Of a stretch of 64,000 nucleotides of DNA, positions 44,992 to 56,200 are shown piece after piece (position 1 is the stretch's first letter; the number at the start of each line of letters is the position of its first letter). The notes below the pieces were generated by a model, which was given only the letters and a program-made list of their open reading frames with translations, was not told where the DNA came from and ran no database searches. Origin of the DNA: Filimonas zeae (GTDB lineage: Bacteria > Bacteroidota > Bacteroidia > Chitinophagales > Chitinophagaceae); assembly GCF_014641615.1 (NCBI RefSeq), contig NZ_BMIB01000004.1, forward strand, positions 62,001-126,000, given 5' to 3'. The translations under genes were made by a program, and so were the position numbers.

Positions 44992-45996
44992 TTACAGCCG
45001 CGGACACACAAACTCTACCTGTGGCGTTTTGGCTGAACGGATACCCACCACAGATAAGGATATTTCAAAGCTATTAGAAGTACCTGCCAGTTTACTCAGA
45101 TCAGAGTTGTTAATATCATAGCTGGCCCCCAGCACCCATTGCTTGTGTGTAAAACCAATATAGGGAGAAATGGCATCTTTAAACCGGTAGTTGGCGCCTG
45201 CCATAACACTGGTTTCACCACTTACACTGTACTGGCCGTAGGCACCCAGCATTTTTTCTTCCGAGGTACGCTGTTTCAGATACAGGGCATTGGGGGTAAG
45301 TGAAAATACATCAGACATCATAATACGTATACCCGCGTGTACGGTGTAGCGAAGCGGAAACTTCTCTTTACCCGAAGCGCTGAATTTATCATCCGGCTGC
45401 GATAGGTGTGATACAGAAAAGCCACCATAGAAGTTAGCCTTCTTTCCGGGGGTAGCATCAAAGTACATAACACCTGCACCTGCATCAAAAGCTGCTGCAG
45501 AAGTGCGGCTGAAGGTTTCACCAGAAGCAGTATTACCCGAAAAACCGGTAATAGGGTTCCACTGCGAGCCAAAGGTCATTTTGTTGCGGTCAAAACGGCG
45601 CTGTATCAAGCCCGCCTGTAAACCCAGATGTAAGCGATGAAAGCCCTCTTTACCAAACTTAACACCCGTATAAGCAACGTTACCATAGGCTGTTGTATAC
45701 GAATAACCACCATCACCCGCAGTTTGCCTTAACACACTTACACCGGCATTGATGTTTTTGTCTGTGGTAAACTCTGCTGAAAGTCCGCTGGTAGCAAAGG
45801 GTTTAGCTACATTGCCCCACTGGCTTCTGTAAATGCCCGAAACACGATAACTGCCATCAAAAGCACCCGTAAGTGCCGGGTTTAACCAGGATGGGTAAAT
45901 GTAGTATTGCGAAAAATGCGGATCTACCTGTGCCTGCAGCTTTGAAGCTCCCAGCACCAGTAACAGCGACATGCATACTTTGTACTTTTTTCTCAT
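44992..45996 (-). CDS. PorP/SprF-family outer membrane protein
   Basis: 334 residues with signal peptide ASKLQAQ, then the family N-terminus VDPHFSQYYIYPSWLNPALTGAFDGSYRVSGIYRSQWGNV and a beta-barrel (FGKEGFHRLHLGLQAGLIQRRFD, YTVHAGIRIMM). SprF in Flavobacterium is needed to secrete the adhesin SprB, a protein with a type B sorting domain. Here the gene sits 25 bp after a type B adhesin and 44 bp before an OmpA-type gene, so it is probably the dedicated partner for the two adhesins upstream. Confidence 0.9.
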   Translation of the reverse strand: MRKKYKVCMSLLLVLGASKLQAQVDPHFSQYYIYPSWLNPALTGAFDGSYRVSGIYRSQWGNVAKPFATSGLSAEFTTDKNINAGVSVLRQTAGDGGYSYTTAYGNVAYTGVKFGKEGFHRLHLGLQAGLIQRRFDRNKMTFGSQWNPITGFSGNTASGETFSRTSAAAFDAGAGVMYFDATPGKKANFYGGFSVSHLSQPDDKFSASGKEKFPLRYTVHAGIRIMMSDVFSLTPNALYLKQRTSEEKMLGAYGQYSVSGETSVMAGANYRFKDAISPYIGFTHKQWVLGASYDINNSDLSKLAGTSNSFEISLSVVGIRSAKTPQVEFVCPRL

Positions 45997-46021
45997 TACA
46001 GTAGTTTTTGAAATATATTAA

Positions 46022-49000
46022 TTATCGGATGATGGTTACCGGCCCTGTCAGGGTTCCTATACCTGCACCCAGATTAATTACATAATAATACGTTCCGGAA
46101 GGCACATCCTTTCCGTTCATTTTACCATCCCATGGTTTACTATACCCAGTGCTGCGGTATACGTTTTGTCCATACCGGTTGTATACAGTTACTACCGCAC
46201 CGGTATAGGCATTCAGATAAGGAATTTCCCATACATCATGTATACCATCACCATTGGGTGTAAAAGCATTCGGGGGCACTATATCTCTCAGCAGTTTTAC
46301 TGACATGGTATCGCTTGCCGTACAACCAAATTCGCCCGTAGCAGTAAGCGTATACAACATATCTTCTTTCACTTTCAGTAACGGCTGTAAAACTGTTGCA
46401 TTACTTAGCCCTGTAACCGGTAGCCATTGAAACTGATAGTTGCCGGAATTAGCGCTGGCAGTAAACTGCACCTGATCGCCATCTTTTACCATAAAGGAAA
46501 CACCTGCATCAATAACAGGCTGCTGGTGCACAGTTACCGTACCGGTAGCCGGGTATGAAATACAACCCTGCGCATTTTTCACTACCAGTGTTGCCGTTGC
46601 TTTACCGGCAGTGGTATAAGTAGCAGTGGGCGCTTTTGCTACAGAGGTACTACCATTGCCCAGGTTCCAGCTCCATGCAGCTACAGTGCTGCCTGAAGCA
46701 GTGCTGGCATCGGTAAATGTAACATTGCCTCCCTGACAAATTTCAGCAGGCGCAACAGTAAACGCAGCTACAGGCCGGCCGGAAAAACGGTTTGCCGTTT
46801 GGGAAACTGCATTGCGGCAGCCATAATCAGATGCAGCAGTAAGCTGCACGTTATAGCTGCCCGCAGCAGCATACACATGAGAGGGGTTTACAGCGGTTGA
46901 AGTCCCGGTTTCGTCGCCAAAATCCCATCTATAGGAAAGTGTTCCGTTAGAAGGGATAGTACTTTTATTCGTAAACACAGCAGCACCACCCGGCATACAT
47001 ATAGTGTCCGGTGTAAGAAAACCTGCTACCGGTAAAGGTTGTATTACTACCTGTTGTGTAGCCGGCTGGCTTACACAGTTATGACTGCTGGTTGCAGTAA
47101 GCGATGCGGTGTAATTACCATACGCTGCATACGTATGCCCAAATGCAGCAGCCGTTGTTTTTTCCGCTTTCGTGGCATCACCAAAACTCCAGCTCCATTT
47201 TGTAATTGCATCCGTACCGGTAATAGTAGCGCCCGATGTAAAAGTAGTAGCATCGCCCACGCAGGCGTTGTTATTAAAAGTAAACGCAGCCTGCGGTGTG
47301 GGGTACACTTCAATAGTTTGTTTTACAGAATCTATACAGCCCGATTTTGCATTGAACACATACCACAAAGTATGTATACCTGCGCCGGCAACAGATGGTG
47401 TAAACATACCATCTGTGCTGGCGCCCGGCCCTTTATAGATGCCTGTACCTGCAACACCGTTGGTAACAGTAGCTTTAGCTATAGTAACCGCAGCCGCATT
47501 GGCACACACAGCATCCAGACTATTGTAGGAAAACAGTGGAGCCAGATTGAACTCTGCCTTAATAACGGTATCAGCCGTACAGCCGTTAGAGCTGGTTGCT
47601 TGATAGCGTATGGTATACTTGTCGTACTTTTTATAAATATGCGATGGGCTTGCAACAGTAGCCGTATTGGGATTATCCGGCAGGGTGGCATCGGCATCAC
47701 CAAAATCCCATGCATGGGCCGTAATGGTTTGCCCGTTGGAGGCTGTGCTATTATTGGTAAACACTACCCTCCCATCTTTAGGCAGGCAACCTTCTGGATA
47801 TACAATATCTATAGCAGGAGCTCCGTAAACCACTATCGTTTTAATAATAGTATCACTTGCACAAAGGGCACCGCGTTTTACTACCAGCTTTACCTTGTAC
47901 TCCCCGCCTTTTGTATATGTTTCCGGCTTAGTGGTATTGACTGTAGTAGTTTGTGTGTTGCCGTTGCCCGTTACCCATATCCATTGTAACCCACCTGTGC
48001 CTTCATACGTAGCAGTACCGGTGTAAGTATAAGTTCCTTTTTCACAAATAGCTGCCGGACTTGCGGTAAAATCTGCTTTAGGCGGTGCATATACTACTAT
48101 CTTTTTTATAGTATCTGCCACACAGCCTTCTACCGTTACAGCAGAAAGCGCTACCGCCTGCTCTGCCCCTGCGGCAAGTACCTGTTTAACTTCTTTGCCG
48201 GTAGCTGTTTTGCTATCCGGAAAGTTCCAGTTCCATGCCTGTAGCGTATACCCATCTATACTCTTATCGGTTCCTGTAAAATAAACAGTATCCAACGCAC
48301 AGTCAGAGCTGCGCGTGAAAGAGTAATCTGCCTGCGGTTGGGCTTTTACTATAATACGCAGCTTCAGTTCCTCTGAATGATCGCACTTTTCTACTTCCGG
48401 ACTTTCCAGCACCACAGGCAGATAAAAAGTGTCTGCTGCACTAAACCGGTACGTGCCAGGCAATGAGTATTTGTAATAAACACCTCCGTTTATTTCTACC
48501 GTTCCGTCCGGTACGGGTGCATTATCAGTTACATCTGCCGCAGGCGACAACGCAGCAGCAAGCGCACTGGTTTTCCAGATAATTTTTGTGGGTTTGTAAG
48601 CTACCAGTGCAAAAATAGACACCGGTGCATTTACACACGTAAAGGCGTTGGGCTGTGTAGAAGCACTTAGCGTGTTACGGATAGAACTTCTGGCATCCAG
48701 ATTGTAAATGTGCGTTCCTGCGTTATAAGCGTAACTTTCTGCATTTCCCAAACCATAAGTAACCGCTGTAAAAGCAGAATCAGAATATACCAGACACTGA
48801 CCGGGCGGATCTGCCGGTGGAGGAAAAAATCCTGACCAGCGCCTTACTACCACTGTATAGTCTGCCATGCGTGGATGCACATACGTATATAATTCTGTTG
48901 CTGATAAACCTGCCAGTGGCTTTCCGTCTATCCTTAATGAAGATAAGCCGGTTCCTTTATTAGGCACCAGCAATGTAAGATAGTGAGTAAGTATTTTAGC

Positions 49001-50200
49001 CTGATTGTTTCTGTAAAAGCCTATGCGGTTAATACCCTGATCTACCGGGCTTAAATATATCATATCCGGGTCTGAATTGGGATTACTTCCATTACATGAA
49101 GAGGTTCCGCTGCCACCAGGAAGAAACTGCGCCACCATTATAGGCTTATCCGCTTCAATAAGTGCAGGTAGCTTGCTTTCGAAATAATAAAAATTAGTTT
49201 TCATGCCAGTCAGCACATTCCCATTCACCTTAACCTGGGTGGCCGGATCGCCCACCAGTACTTTATAGGAGTTAGCTGCCATTACAGTAGGGTTATCTTC
49301 TCTGGAGGTGGGTGCCGTAAGATACCTTTTCCCCCATGCATGGGTAGGAAATACCTGCTGCATATCTGCTTCAAGAAAACCATTACCACAGGTCATATTA
49401 CCTGTAGTGGCACTGGAACCTGAAAAAACTGCAATAGGATAACATTGGCCACTGCCGTTGTCAACAGACTTAAAGCGGGAGCCCGACATTTCAGCACGAT
49501 CGTTAGCGGGCAAACCTATTTTTTTAGCCAATACCTGATAAATTTCGCCTTCATTTAAGGTGATATAAAAAGGTTTGCCTGCCTCCATGCCTCCATGTGT
49601 AGGTACCGTGGGTATAATTTCAACCCTGGTATTATCGTGGCTGGCAATTACATAGGCCCATGAATAATTCAGCGGACGGCCACTCATCTGGTTAGAGTTC
49701 AGGGACATATAACTATACCCCCAGGTATCTACCGGCATTAGCATAGCAGCACCTGACGAGCCTGGTGCTATAATATGTGCATAAGCTACAATGGGCGCAG
49801 TACTATGGATATGTATACCGTGTTTAGGAAACAACCCCTCACTTCCTCCCAGCCCCGCATCGCGCCACAAACGGCAATCCAGCATACTGGCATCTCTGCC
49901 ATTAGGCATAGGATCAGATACCTTTACTGTGTTTGCTTCTACATGGTAAGTTCTTGTCCATCCCAGTTTGTTAATGGTTACCGTTACATCTGCCGCCTGC
50001 CCCTCCGCGCTGAAATACAGCACAAGATTATCTTCGTTTTTTGCTGCCGGATCAACAGGCGGAGGTGGCGTTTCAAAGTCACTATGATGCCCGTACCCCA
50101 CCCAGAAGTCAGTACCCATATTGGTAGGCTCCTGTGCTGAAAGTGGGATACAAACACTTATTGCTGATATCAGCGATACTATATAAACAATACTCTTCAT
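46022..50200 (-). CDS. large surface adhesin with PKD domains and type B T9SS sorting domain
   Basis: 1392 residues, signal peptide ending PLSAQ. Residues about 25-500 form a module like IgGFc-binding-type proteins (TNMGTDFWVGYG, GIHIHSTAPIVAYAHI, AMLMPVDTWGY, AWGKRYLTAP, ADKPIMVAQF, YLTLLVPNKG). The same module occurs in the 3281-residue neighbour. Residues about 620-1300 hold six PKD-like domains (SWSFGDATK, RWDFGDETG, HAWDFGDADA patterns), each with a cysteine pair. The C-terminus (PPNAFTPNGDGIHDVWEIP, VTVYNRYGQNVYRS, GKDVPSGTYYYVI) is the gliding-motility CHU_C/type B sorting domain. Probably displayed on the cell surface through the T9SS. The stop and the upstream neighbour's coding region abut with no gap. 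Confidence 0.9.
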   Translation of the reverse strand: MKSIVYIVSLISAISVCIPLSAQEPTNMGTDFWVGYGHHSDFETPPPPVDPAAKNEDNLVLYFSAEGQAADVTVTINKLGWTRTYHVEANTVKVSDPMPNGRDASMLDCRLWRDAGLGGSEGLFPKHGIHIHSTAPIVAYAHIIAPGSSGAAMLMPVDTWGYSYMSLNSNQMSGRPLNYSWAYVIASHDNTRVEIIPTVPTHGGMEAGKPFYITLNEGEIYQVLAKKIGLPANDRAEMSGSRFKSVDNGSGQCYPIAVFSGSSATTGNMTCGNGFLEADMQQVFPTHAWGKRYLTAPTSREDNPTVMAANSYKVLVGDPATQVKVNGNVLTGMKTNFYYFESKLPALIEADKPIMVAQFLPGGSGTSSCNGSNPNSDPDMIYLSPVDQGINRIGFYRNNQAKILTHYLTLLVPNKGTGLSSLRIDGKPLAGLSATELYTYVHPRMADYTVVVRRWSGFFPPPADPPGQCLVYSDSAFTAVTYGLGNAESYAYNAGTHIYNLDARSSIRNTLSASTQPNAFTCVNAPVSIFALVAYKPTKIIWKTSALAAALSPAADVTDNAPVPDGTVEINGGVYYKYSLPGTYRFSAADTFYLPVVLESPEVEKCDHSEELKLRIIVKAQPQADYSFTRSSDCALDTVYFTGTDKSIDGYTLQAWNWNFPDSKTATGKEVKQVLAAGAEQAVALSAVTVEGCVADTIKKIVVYAPPKADFTASPAAICEKGTYTYTGTATYEGTGGLQWIWVTGNGNTQTTTVNTTKPETYTKGGEYKVKLVVKRGALCASDTIIKTIVVYGAPAIDIVYPEGCLPKDGRVVFTNNSTASNGQTITAHAWDFGDADATLPDNPNTATVASPSHIYKKYDKYTIRYQATSSNGCTADTVIKAEFNLAPLFSYNSLDAVCANAAAVTIAKATVTNGVAGTGIYKGPGASTDGMFTPSVAGAGIHTLWYVFNAKSGCIDSVKQTIEVYPTPQAAFTFNNNACVGDATTFTSGATITGTDAITKWSWSFGDATKAEKTTAAAFGHTYAAYGNYTASLTATSSHNCVSQPATQQVVIQPLPVAGFLTPDTICMPGGAAVFTNKSTIPSNGTLSYRWDFGDETGTSTAVNPSHVYAAAGSYNVQLTAASDYGCRNAVSQTANRFSGRPVAAFTVAPAEICQGGNVTFTDASTASGSTVAAWSWNLGNGSTSVAKAPTATYTTAGKATATLVVKNAQGCISYPATGTVTVHQQPVIDAGVSFMVKDGDQVQFTASANSGNYQFQWLPVTGLSNATVLQPLLKVKEDMLYTLTATGEFGCTASDTMSVKLLRDIVPPNAFTPNGDGIHDVWEIPYLNAYTGAVVTVYNRYGQNVYRSTGYSKPWDGKMNGKDVPSGTYYYVINLGAGIGTLTGPVTIIR

Positions 50201-53200
50201 TTACCTTATCAGGTTAATCGTACCTTTTTTTGTTTCACGTGTGCCATTTTCCATTAACACATCTGCCACATAAATGTATACGCCCGATGGTTGCGGCTTG
50301 CCTTTGTAGCGGCCATCCCATCCATTCATCTGGTTGTTCGATTCAAATACTTTTTCACCCCACTGATTGAATATCAGCAGACGCAGTTGCTTAATGCTGT
50401 TGCCATATATTCTGAAATATTCGTTTTCAGCAGGCCCGTTGTTATCAGGTGAGAAAGAGTTAGGAATAAACACCTCCTGCACCATGGTAGTAGCAGACAG
50501 CGGTGCAGACTCTGCAGGCATACAACTACCCAGCACACGTACTTTAATAGTTACTGTTTGTGCCAGCTGCAGGCCGGTTACCGTATGAGAAAGCCCCTCG
50601 TTACCTGTAGAAGGTGTAACCCAGGTAACACCGTTATCCATACTAATTTCATACCCTGTGGCACCAGCAACAGCATCCCAGGTAAACTGTACAGTAAATG
50701 CAGTAATCACGCCTTTTTTAACCACCGGTGCAGGTAACGGTGCTTTAATGTTTACCACTTTTACGGTATCGCCAATACAACCGTTGGCATATACCACACT
50801 CAGTTGCACGTTATAGTCGCCTGCCTGCTTATAGGTATGTACGGTATCTTTTTCGTGCGATCCGGCACCTGCATCATTAAAGTCCCACGTCCATCCGGTA
50901 ACAGCTGCTCCGCTTTCCAGCTCAGCGCTTCCGGCAAACTGTACTTCACTGCCCGCGCACGAACCAACACTTACAAAATTTACCACCGGAGCTCCCACTA
51001 CGGTTACCGGGAAACGGGTTTCCTGTCTGGAGTCGCAGGCATCAATATCAGGGTGTGTAATAAATGCAGATATATAAAACTCACCTACCGTATCAACACT
51101 CACTTCCTGCTCTAATACATATTTGTAATAAGTAACTCCATTTATCACCATCGTATCTGCTGCTTTCGGACTATTCACATGTACATCCCCGGCAGGTGTT
51201 ATATGTGGCACTTTGCTGAGTTCCCAATCAATAGCAGTAGGCTGAACCGTTGTAAAAAGACTCAGGTTAAACGGTGTACCGGCACAGGTGTAATCGTTAC
51301 CGTTTCCTCCCTGCGTATGCGTGTTATTTAAAACCACCCGTGTATTCAGGTTAAATACATTGGTACCGGCGTTGTAGCCATAACTCTCAAATTGCCCCAT
51401 ACCATACGTTACACCGGTGAAAGCGCTATCGCATTTTACAAATGCCTGCTTGCGCTCAGCCACCCATCTTACCACTACCACTGAATAGCCTGGCATGTTA
51501 GGATGCGGGTAATCATAATCCCATGAATGTACGCCATCAATCATCAGCGACTGAAGCCCTTTGGTAGGCACTACCATAGTCAGATATTGCACATCAATTC
51601 TTGCAGAAGTATTTCTGTAAAGCTGTGTTTCTTTAACCCCCTGCTCAATAGAGCTGAGGAAGAACATTTCAGGATCACCTATGTCTTCGGTGTTTCCGCA
51701 ATGTGGTACCATAGCAGATATTTCAAACTGAGCCACCATTACCGGTTTGTCTGAGGTAATATAATCAGCCGTATTGCTGGCAAATTCGTAATAGCTATTG
51801 TTTACCAGATTGGTAAGCGGGTTACCATTTACCAGTACCACGGCAGCAGGATCTTTTACAGAAACTCTATATAAGCTTATCTGCGGTGTTTTTGCATCGT
51901 TGTGATGCGAAAGCGGTGCAGTAAGATATCGTTTACCCCACGCCTGGTAAGGGAAGTTTTGCTGAAACAGGTTATCGCCTGTACCACCATTGCCGGTTAA
52001 GCTACAATCAAAACCGGTAAGGCTGCTTCCGGAGAATACGGCAATGGGCCAGCATTTACCATTTTCATTTTTAACTGAACGGAATTTAGTACCGGTTAAA
52101 TCATAAGCTTCCCCTACAATATTATCTATGGCACCCATTAACTGATAAGTTTCTCCCTTCATCAAAATCACCGTAAACGGTACACCAGCCGGGCGGTTAC
52201 CCTGCGTTTTAACAGAAGGAGTAATTTCTACCACCGTGCTGTCGTACGCAGCTACCACACTTGCAACAGAGTAGTTAAGGCCGGTAGTATTATTGGTTTG
52301 TCTTCCGGTAAGCGCATAATATTCATACCCATAAGTACCCACCGGCATAAGCATGGTGGCTCCTGATATAAATCTATTATAAATATGAGCGTAAGCTGCA
52401 ACAGGCACATCGCTCTGAATACTGATACCTCTCTCGCTCCATCCTTCTTTCAGCAACCTTGCATCAAAAAGGCCGGACTTAGGAATGGCATCTGTAGTTA
52501 TGGCACCAAATGCCGGAACAGTATAACGCTTCATCCACGATGTTCCATTCACCCGTATGGTTACATGAGCTTCTTTTTCACCTGCACCCAGGTAAAGCAT
52601 CATATCCTGATCGTTGTTACTATAAAACGATTGGGTATTAGCATAAGGCACCCAGAACATGGTACCCCGGTTGCTGCTGTCGCGGAAACCAATTACCACC
52701 GGGTTGGTTGGCGCTTCTTTACCATCTGTAAGGCCGGTAAATTTAGCCAGCAGGCCAATACCAATATCAGCAATAGAATTAGCTACTGTATCCAGGCGGC
52801 TTCTGGACGAAATATCCCATCCGGATGAAGTATTAGACTTACCCAGCTTAATCATATTTTCTTTAGGAATCAATCCTCTCCAGGAGTTTACATAAAACTG
52901 TTTTACCCCAAAGTCTTTAGGTGCTGTACCCGTATAAGTAAAGTTGGTATAGAAGTACATAAACGGCTGGTTAGGCTGTAAACCTTCGGGGCTTACGCCA
53001 GAGTAGCGTTTACCTTCAACAGCCGTTGGTACTATACTTCCCCACGTAATCTGGGTAACGGTATCAGTACCCAGCATAAAAGTCTGCACCTTATTAGGTT
53101 CCGGCACAACAGGTATTGCCGTAAGCGCTACTGGTGTGGTAGCAGGGGTAAATTCGTAAGCACCCAGGTCTGGCACGCCGGTTTCAAAAGTAACCGGGCG

Positions 53201-56200
53201 CTTTGTTCCGTTAATATCCACACTGTCTTCCGTAATCTGCGCACCACGGCCGTGCATAGCCCACACCTCCGGTTTAGCCACATCCGGCTTCAGTGTTATA
53301 TTATCTGCAAAAGAAGGTTTGTATACTATAGAACTGTAATCCCAGTTACTTCTGTCCTGCCACTCCTTCAACGTAGCCACATTACCACTTGCAGTAGAAA
53401 TAAGATCGGCTCCGCTGCTATAGTACATATTATAATCACTTCTGTTGGCATTGGAATTAAACATTCTCATAGCCAGTCCCCCACCGGTATTAGCCAGTAC
53501 GTTATTGTAAAGTCCCGTTCCACCGTTTCTGTCATTACCATCACCAATAAAGGCAGCAGTACTGGCAGGGCTTTGCGATTCAATCAATACAGAGTTGTTA
53601 TAATAATTAACGCCACCGGATGCACCAACACTATAAATACCATACCCATTACCGCTGGTGGCAATTACCACTACGTTGTTCATGGCGGTAAAATTGGCTG
53701 CACTGGTGTATGCCCTTACGCCATATATATCACCGGTATTGGAAGCATCTGCATGAATGATGTTTCCGGAAATACTTCCTCTTGCGTCTATGCCTCCGGT
53801 GTTAAGAAACACCTGAATAGCAGCGCCGGAGGTAGCCGTACCGGTAATAGTAATCTTATTCTTATCTACACGGGTTGCACTATCGCATTTCTGCAGATGA
53901 ATGCCGTAGCCATACACATTCTGAATACCGCTTCTGGTAATGGTATTTCCACTTACAGAAACACGAATCAGATTTCTGGCATAAATACTATACCAATAGC
54001 CGCCACTTACGTTGTTGCTATCCACTACAAAGTCTTGTGCAAAAGGTTCTGCACCTTCCAGGTAAACACCTGCCATACCGTTGCTGATAGTGTTTTTGGT
54101 AACCACCAGCCTATTGCCCAGCAACTCCTTACCATAAATACCCACTACATTATCAGATGTATTTTGTACTGCCGGCAATGGTATAGTACAGCCTGTTATA
54201 CTATCGTTTGCAGAGCCTCCGGTAATTACCACTGCTCTTGCATAATCAGCACCTATTGGTTTAATAGTAATATTTTTAAATATTATGAAGCTGGTAGTAT
54301 CCAGTTTTACCACATAGTTACTGTCAATAGTACAGCTATCGGTAAGCACCACAGAAGCAGCTGCATTATCCCTGCTCTGGAAGGTAACGGTGGTTCCGGC
54401 ACCTGTGCCCGGTATTGCCGGCACGCGCACCCGCTCTTCATAAAAACCGGGTGCTACCAATACCCTTACACTTCCATTAATACCACATAACATGGCAGAA
54501 ACGGCTTCGTTAAAAGAAAGGAAGTTTCTGTTACCGGAAGGTAAAGATGGATCAATGGTATAATCACCTGCATCCAGCCCGCCCGTTACCGTTAATGCCA
54601 CCGCATCAGAATAAGTAATACCTGTACCACACACCACTGCCGCACGGAAGTAGGCCTGTTTTTCATTTACCTGATACACATAATCAGGTAAAGACAAGGA
54701 GTCTGTAATATTTACCCACGGGCCAGCCGCCAACGCAGCACGTTGCCACACATACTTCTGGCTTCCACCGGTGCTGTTACCGGTAAGCGTAAGGGTTACA
54801 GTACCACCCATACAGGAAAGCGTAGCTGGCGTAATAGCAGAAGTACCTGCTACCGGCGGAGCTGTACACGGAGCGGCGCTGGATTCGTAGGCACCCAGAT
54901 CGGGCGTTGTTGCACTTCGCACCGCCTTATAAATATCAGCAGTAACGCCAACAGGTGTACCCGTATTATCCAGTTCCGTTAAGGTTGAATTGTATTTACC
55001 ATTGGCAGTATCTGCATAAGCAGGATACATACTTACCGAATTTTTATCTGTATTGGAGTTAGCTATACCCTGCCAATCGGCAAGCGTTTTCTTTGCTCCA
55101 CCAAAATAACCAACCGATCTGTTGGTTCCAGGCTCAACCCAAATATTGTTAAAGTCTGATATAAAAGAGGCAGAAGACGGGAAATACATAGCATATCTTA
55201 CACCCGTTCCACTACGGGAAACAGACACAATGTTATTTCTGACGTCTACATTAGAAGCTGCTGAACTCATGTATATGCCATAAGCAGCTGTTGTACCGGC
55301 AAAGGTTTTATTATCCAGTGAAATGGTGTTATGATAGTAACGCACGTTGCCTGCATTACTGTTGTAAATACCATATTCCGCACCGGAGCCGTTAAACTTG
55401 TAAATCAGGTTATTAGAAACGATAGCCGGTGTAAGTGTTGCTGCTGTAGTAGTACTGAAATAAATACCATACGCAGCTGACGAAGATGCAGTGTTACCGC
55501 CTGCAGATGTATGTATTCTGTTGCCATTAATACGCAATCCATGGTTCATAGAAACCGGATAAGAACTAGAGCCACTGGCATAGATACCATAGAAGGTACC
55601 TATTGTTTTTCTGGTTGGCCTGCTGATGATATTACTGTCAATTACCGGATATACCGAAGCAGCTGTGTAAATACCGTAAGAATATACATCGGAAATAGTG
55701 TTACCTATAAAACGGTTATTGGCTACAGCCCCATAGATAGACCCCTGCATACTCATACCACAATAGCCACCAATGATGGTATTGTTCTCAAACAGGTTAT
55801 TGCCATTATAAAAATCCTGGGTGTAAGAAGTACTTGTTGGGCTGCTTGCGCTGCTACCTACTATTACCCCGTTATAAGAAGAAGAGGAAGAGGTTTGCGG
55901 AATAAGAATAGTACACTTACGGAAGGTATTGTTATTAGCCTGATTGCCAACCCATACCCCAACACCGTAATAACCGGTACCCATGGCACTAATTACCAGA
56001 CTGTCAAACGTTACATAGTCAGTCTTATTCATGGCAATAACTGCTGGTGCATCATAATCTTCAGAAGAATACACAAGAGTATCGCCATTGCCTTTGAAGG
56101 TAACGGTGTTAATAGCAGAAGCGCCTACAATAGTATCCAGCAGTAACTGCTCGTTATAAGCGGTGCCACCCGGCAACACGTTAAACACAACCGGACCTTT

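Noticed and set aside
47039..47989. 316-codon plus-strand frame inside the PKD adhesin
   Set aside because: Shadow of the repeated PKD coding region, Cys/Ser-rich with no coherent features.
53252..54490. 412-codon open frame on the plus strand inside the giant adhesin gene
   Set aside because: It is antisense to a well-supported protein, has no signal or domain and shows the biased composition of a shadow frame.
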